The position numbers and the translations under genes are program-made. Below the pieces are notes generated by a model. It was not told where the DNA came from, did not search any database, and saw nothing but the letters and a program-made list of their open reading frames with translations. A stretch of DNA of 64,000 nt from Cinclus cinclus (taxonomy: Eukaryota > Chordata > Aves > Passeriformes > Cinclidae), in contig NC_085060.1 of the NCBI RefSeq assembly GCF_963662255.1, forward strand, positions 13,983,925 through 14,047,924, given 5' to 3'. Of the stretch, positions 63,700 to 64,000 are shown piece after piece. Every line of letters starts with the position of its first letter. The first letter of the stretch is position 1.

Positions 63700-63970
63700 A
63701 GCAGCTCCTCTGCTCTGTCTCCGCTCCCATGGCTGCCTCTGGTGTTTGTTTAACATCCTTTTACTGTAAATTACATATTCCTCTGACACGATGTAAAATA
63801 TGTTTTATGCTCTCATTTTCCCCTTGTCTTCCCACTAAACCTTTTCCAATTTGTGCTGGATATGCTGTGCTGGGATTAGCTGAGCTGTGTTTAAGCAGTC
63901 AGTCAAGCCTCAAACGTTGCTCATAAAACCCGGAGGTTTCTGTGAGTCTCCTGCACTTGTCACAAGTGAC
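63700..63970. other. AT-rich island, candidate conserved noncoding element at the window edge
   Basis: TGTTTGTTTAACATCCTTTT, ACTGTAAATTACATATTCC, CGATGTAAAATATGTTTTAT and TTGCTCATAAAACCCGG. Non-repetitive and retains CpG (ACACGATG, AAACGTTGC). It may continue past 64000. Confidence 0.42.
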
Positions 63971-64000
63971 CATAAATCCCCATTTCCTGGGGACCTGTCT

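Overview
This window reads as vertebrate, almost certainly avian and probably passerine, nuclear DNA. Three things support this. First, about 27 short fragments match the 3' end of CR1 LINEs, the dominant bird retrotransposon, scattered on both strands. Second, a 641-bp solo LTR (14054-14694) has the look of a songbird endogenous-retrovirus LTR and is flanked by a perfect 5-bp target-site duplication. Third, the background is GC-rich and compact, as on a bird microchromosome, with short AT-rich islands. There is no bacterial or viral gene organisation. Family names are from recognition only; no database search was possible.

I find no complete protein-coding gene, tRNA, rRNA or CRISPR array. 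Long open frames exist on both strands, but most overlap repeats or lack splice, codon or domain signals. The best coding candidate is one possible internal exon of 122 bp on the minus strand (1647-1768), AT-rich with a good splice acceptor and a weak donor; I cannot name its gene. The rest looks intergenic or deep-intronic.

Layout. 1-6.2 kb: unique sequence, CR1 copies, the candidate exon, and one CR1 split by a 414-bp minus-strand LTR. 6.2-7.4 kb: a degenerate TTAGGG array carrying four copies of a non-telomeric module and an internal duplication about 816 bp apart; this is the most unusual object here. 7.4-14 kb: unique sequence, CR1, and an 11-bp minisatellite with a 142-bp higher-order unit (12.02-12.53 kb). 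14-20 kb: the solo LTR, then 4.6 kb of repeat-poor sequence. 20-34 kb: mostly minus-strand CR1, a CCATG-rich repeat (23.8 kb), an 11-bp GC-rich array followed by 30 T (30.6 kb), and a 31-bp pyrimidine-rich minisatellite (32.8 kb). 34-45 kb: a 193-bp tandem duplication, two poly-G sites in the wider region (30.3 and 37.1 kb), a GGGTTAGGGAAGG-type repeat (43.7 kb). 45-64 kb: CR1 copies, a 21-bp minisatellite with a ~121-bp higher-order unit (58.6-58.9 kb), and several AT-rich blocks.

About 25 islands rich in TAAT/ATTA words stand out from the GC-rich background and resemble conserved noncoding elements. Together they suggest a regulatory landscape around a developmental gene outside the window. 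That is inference from composition; alignment to other bird genomes would be decisive.
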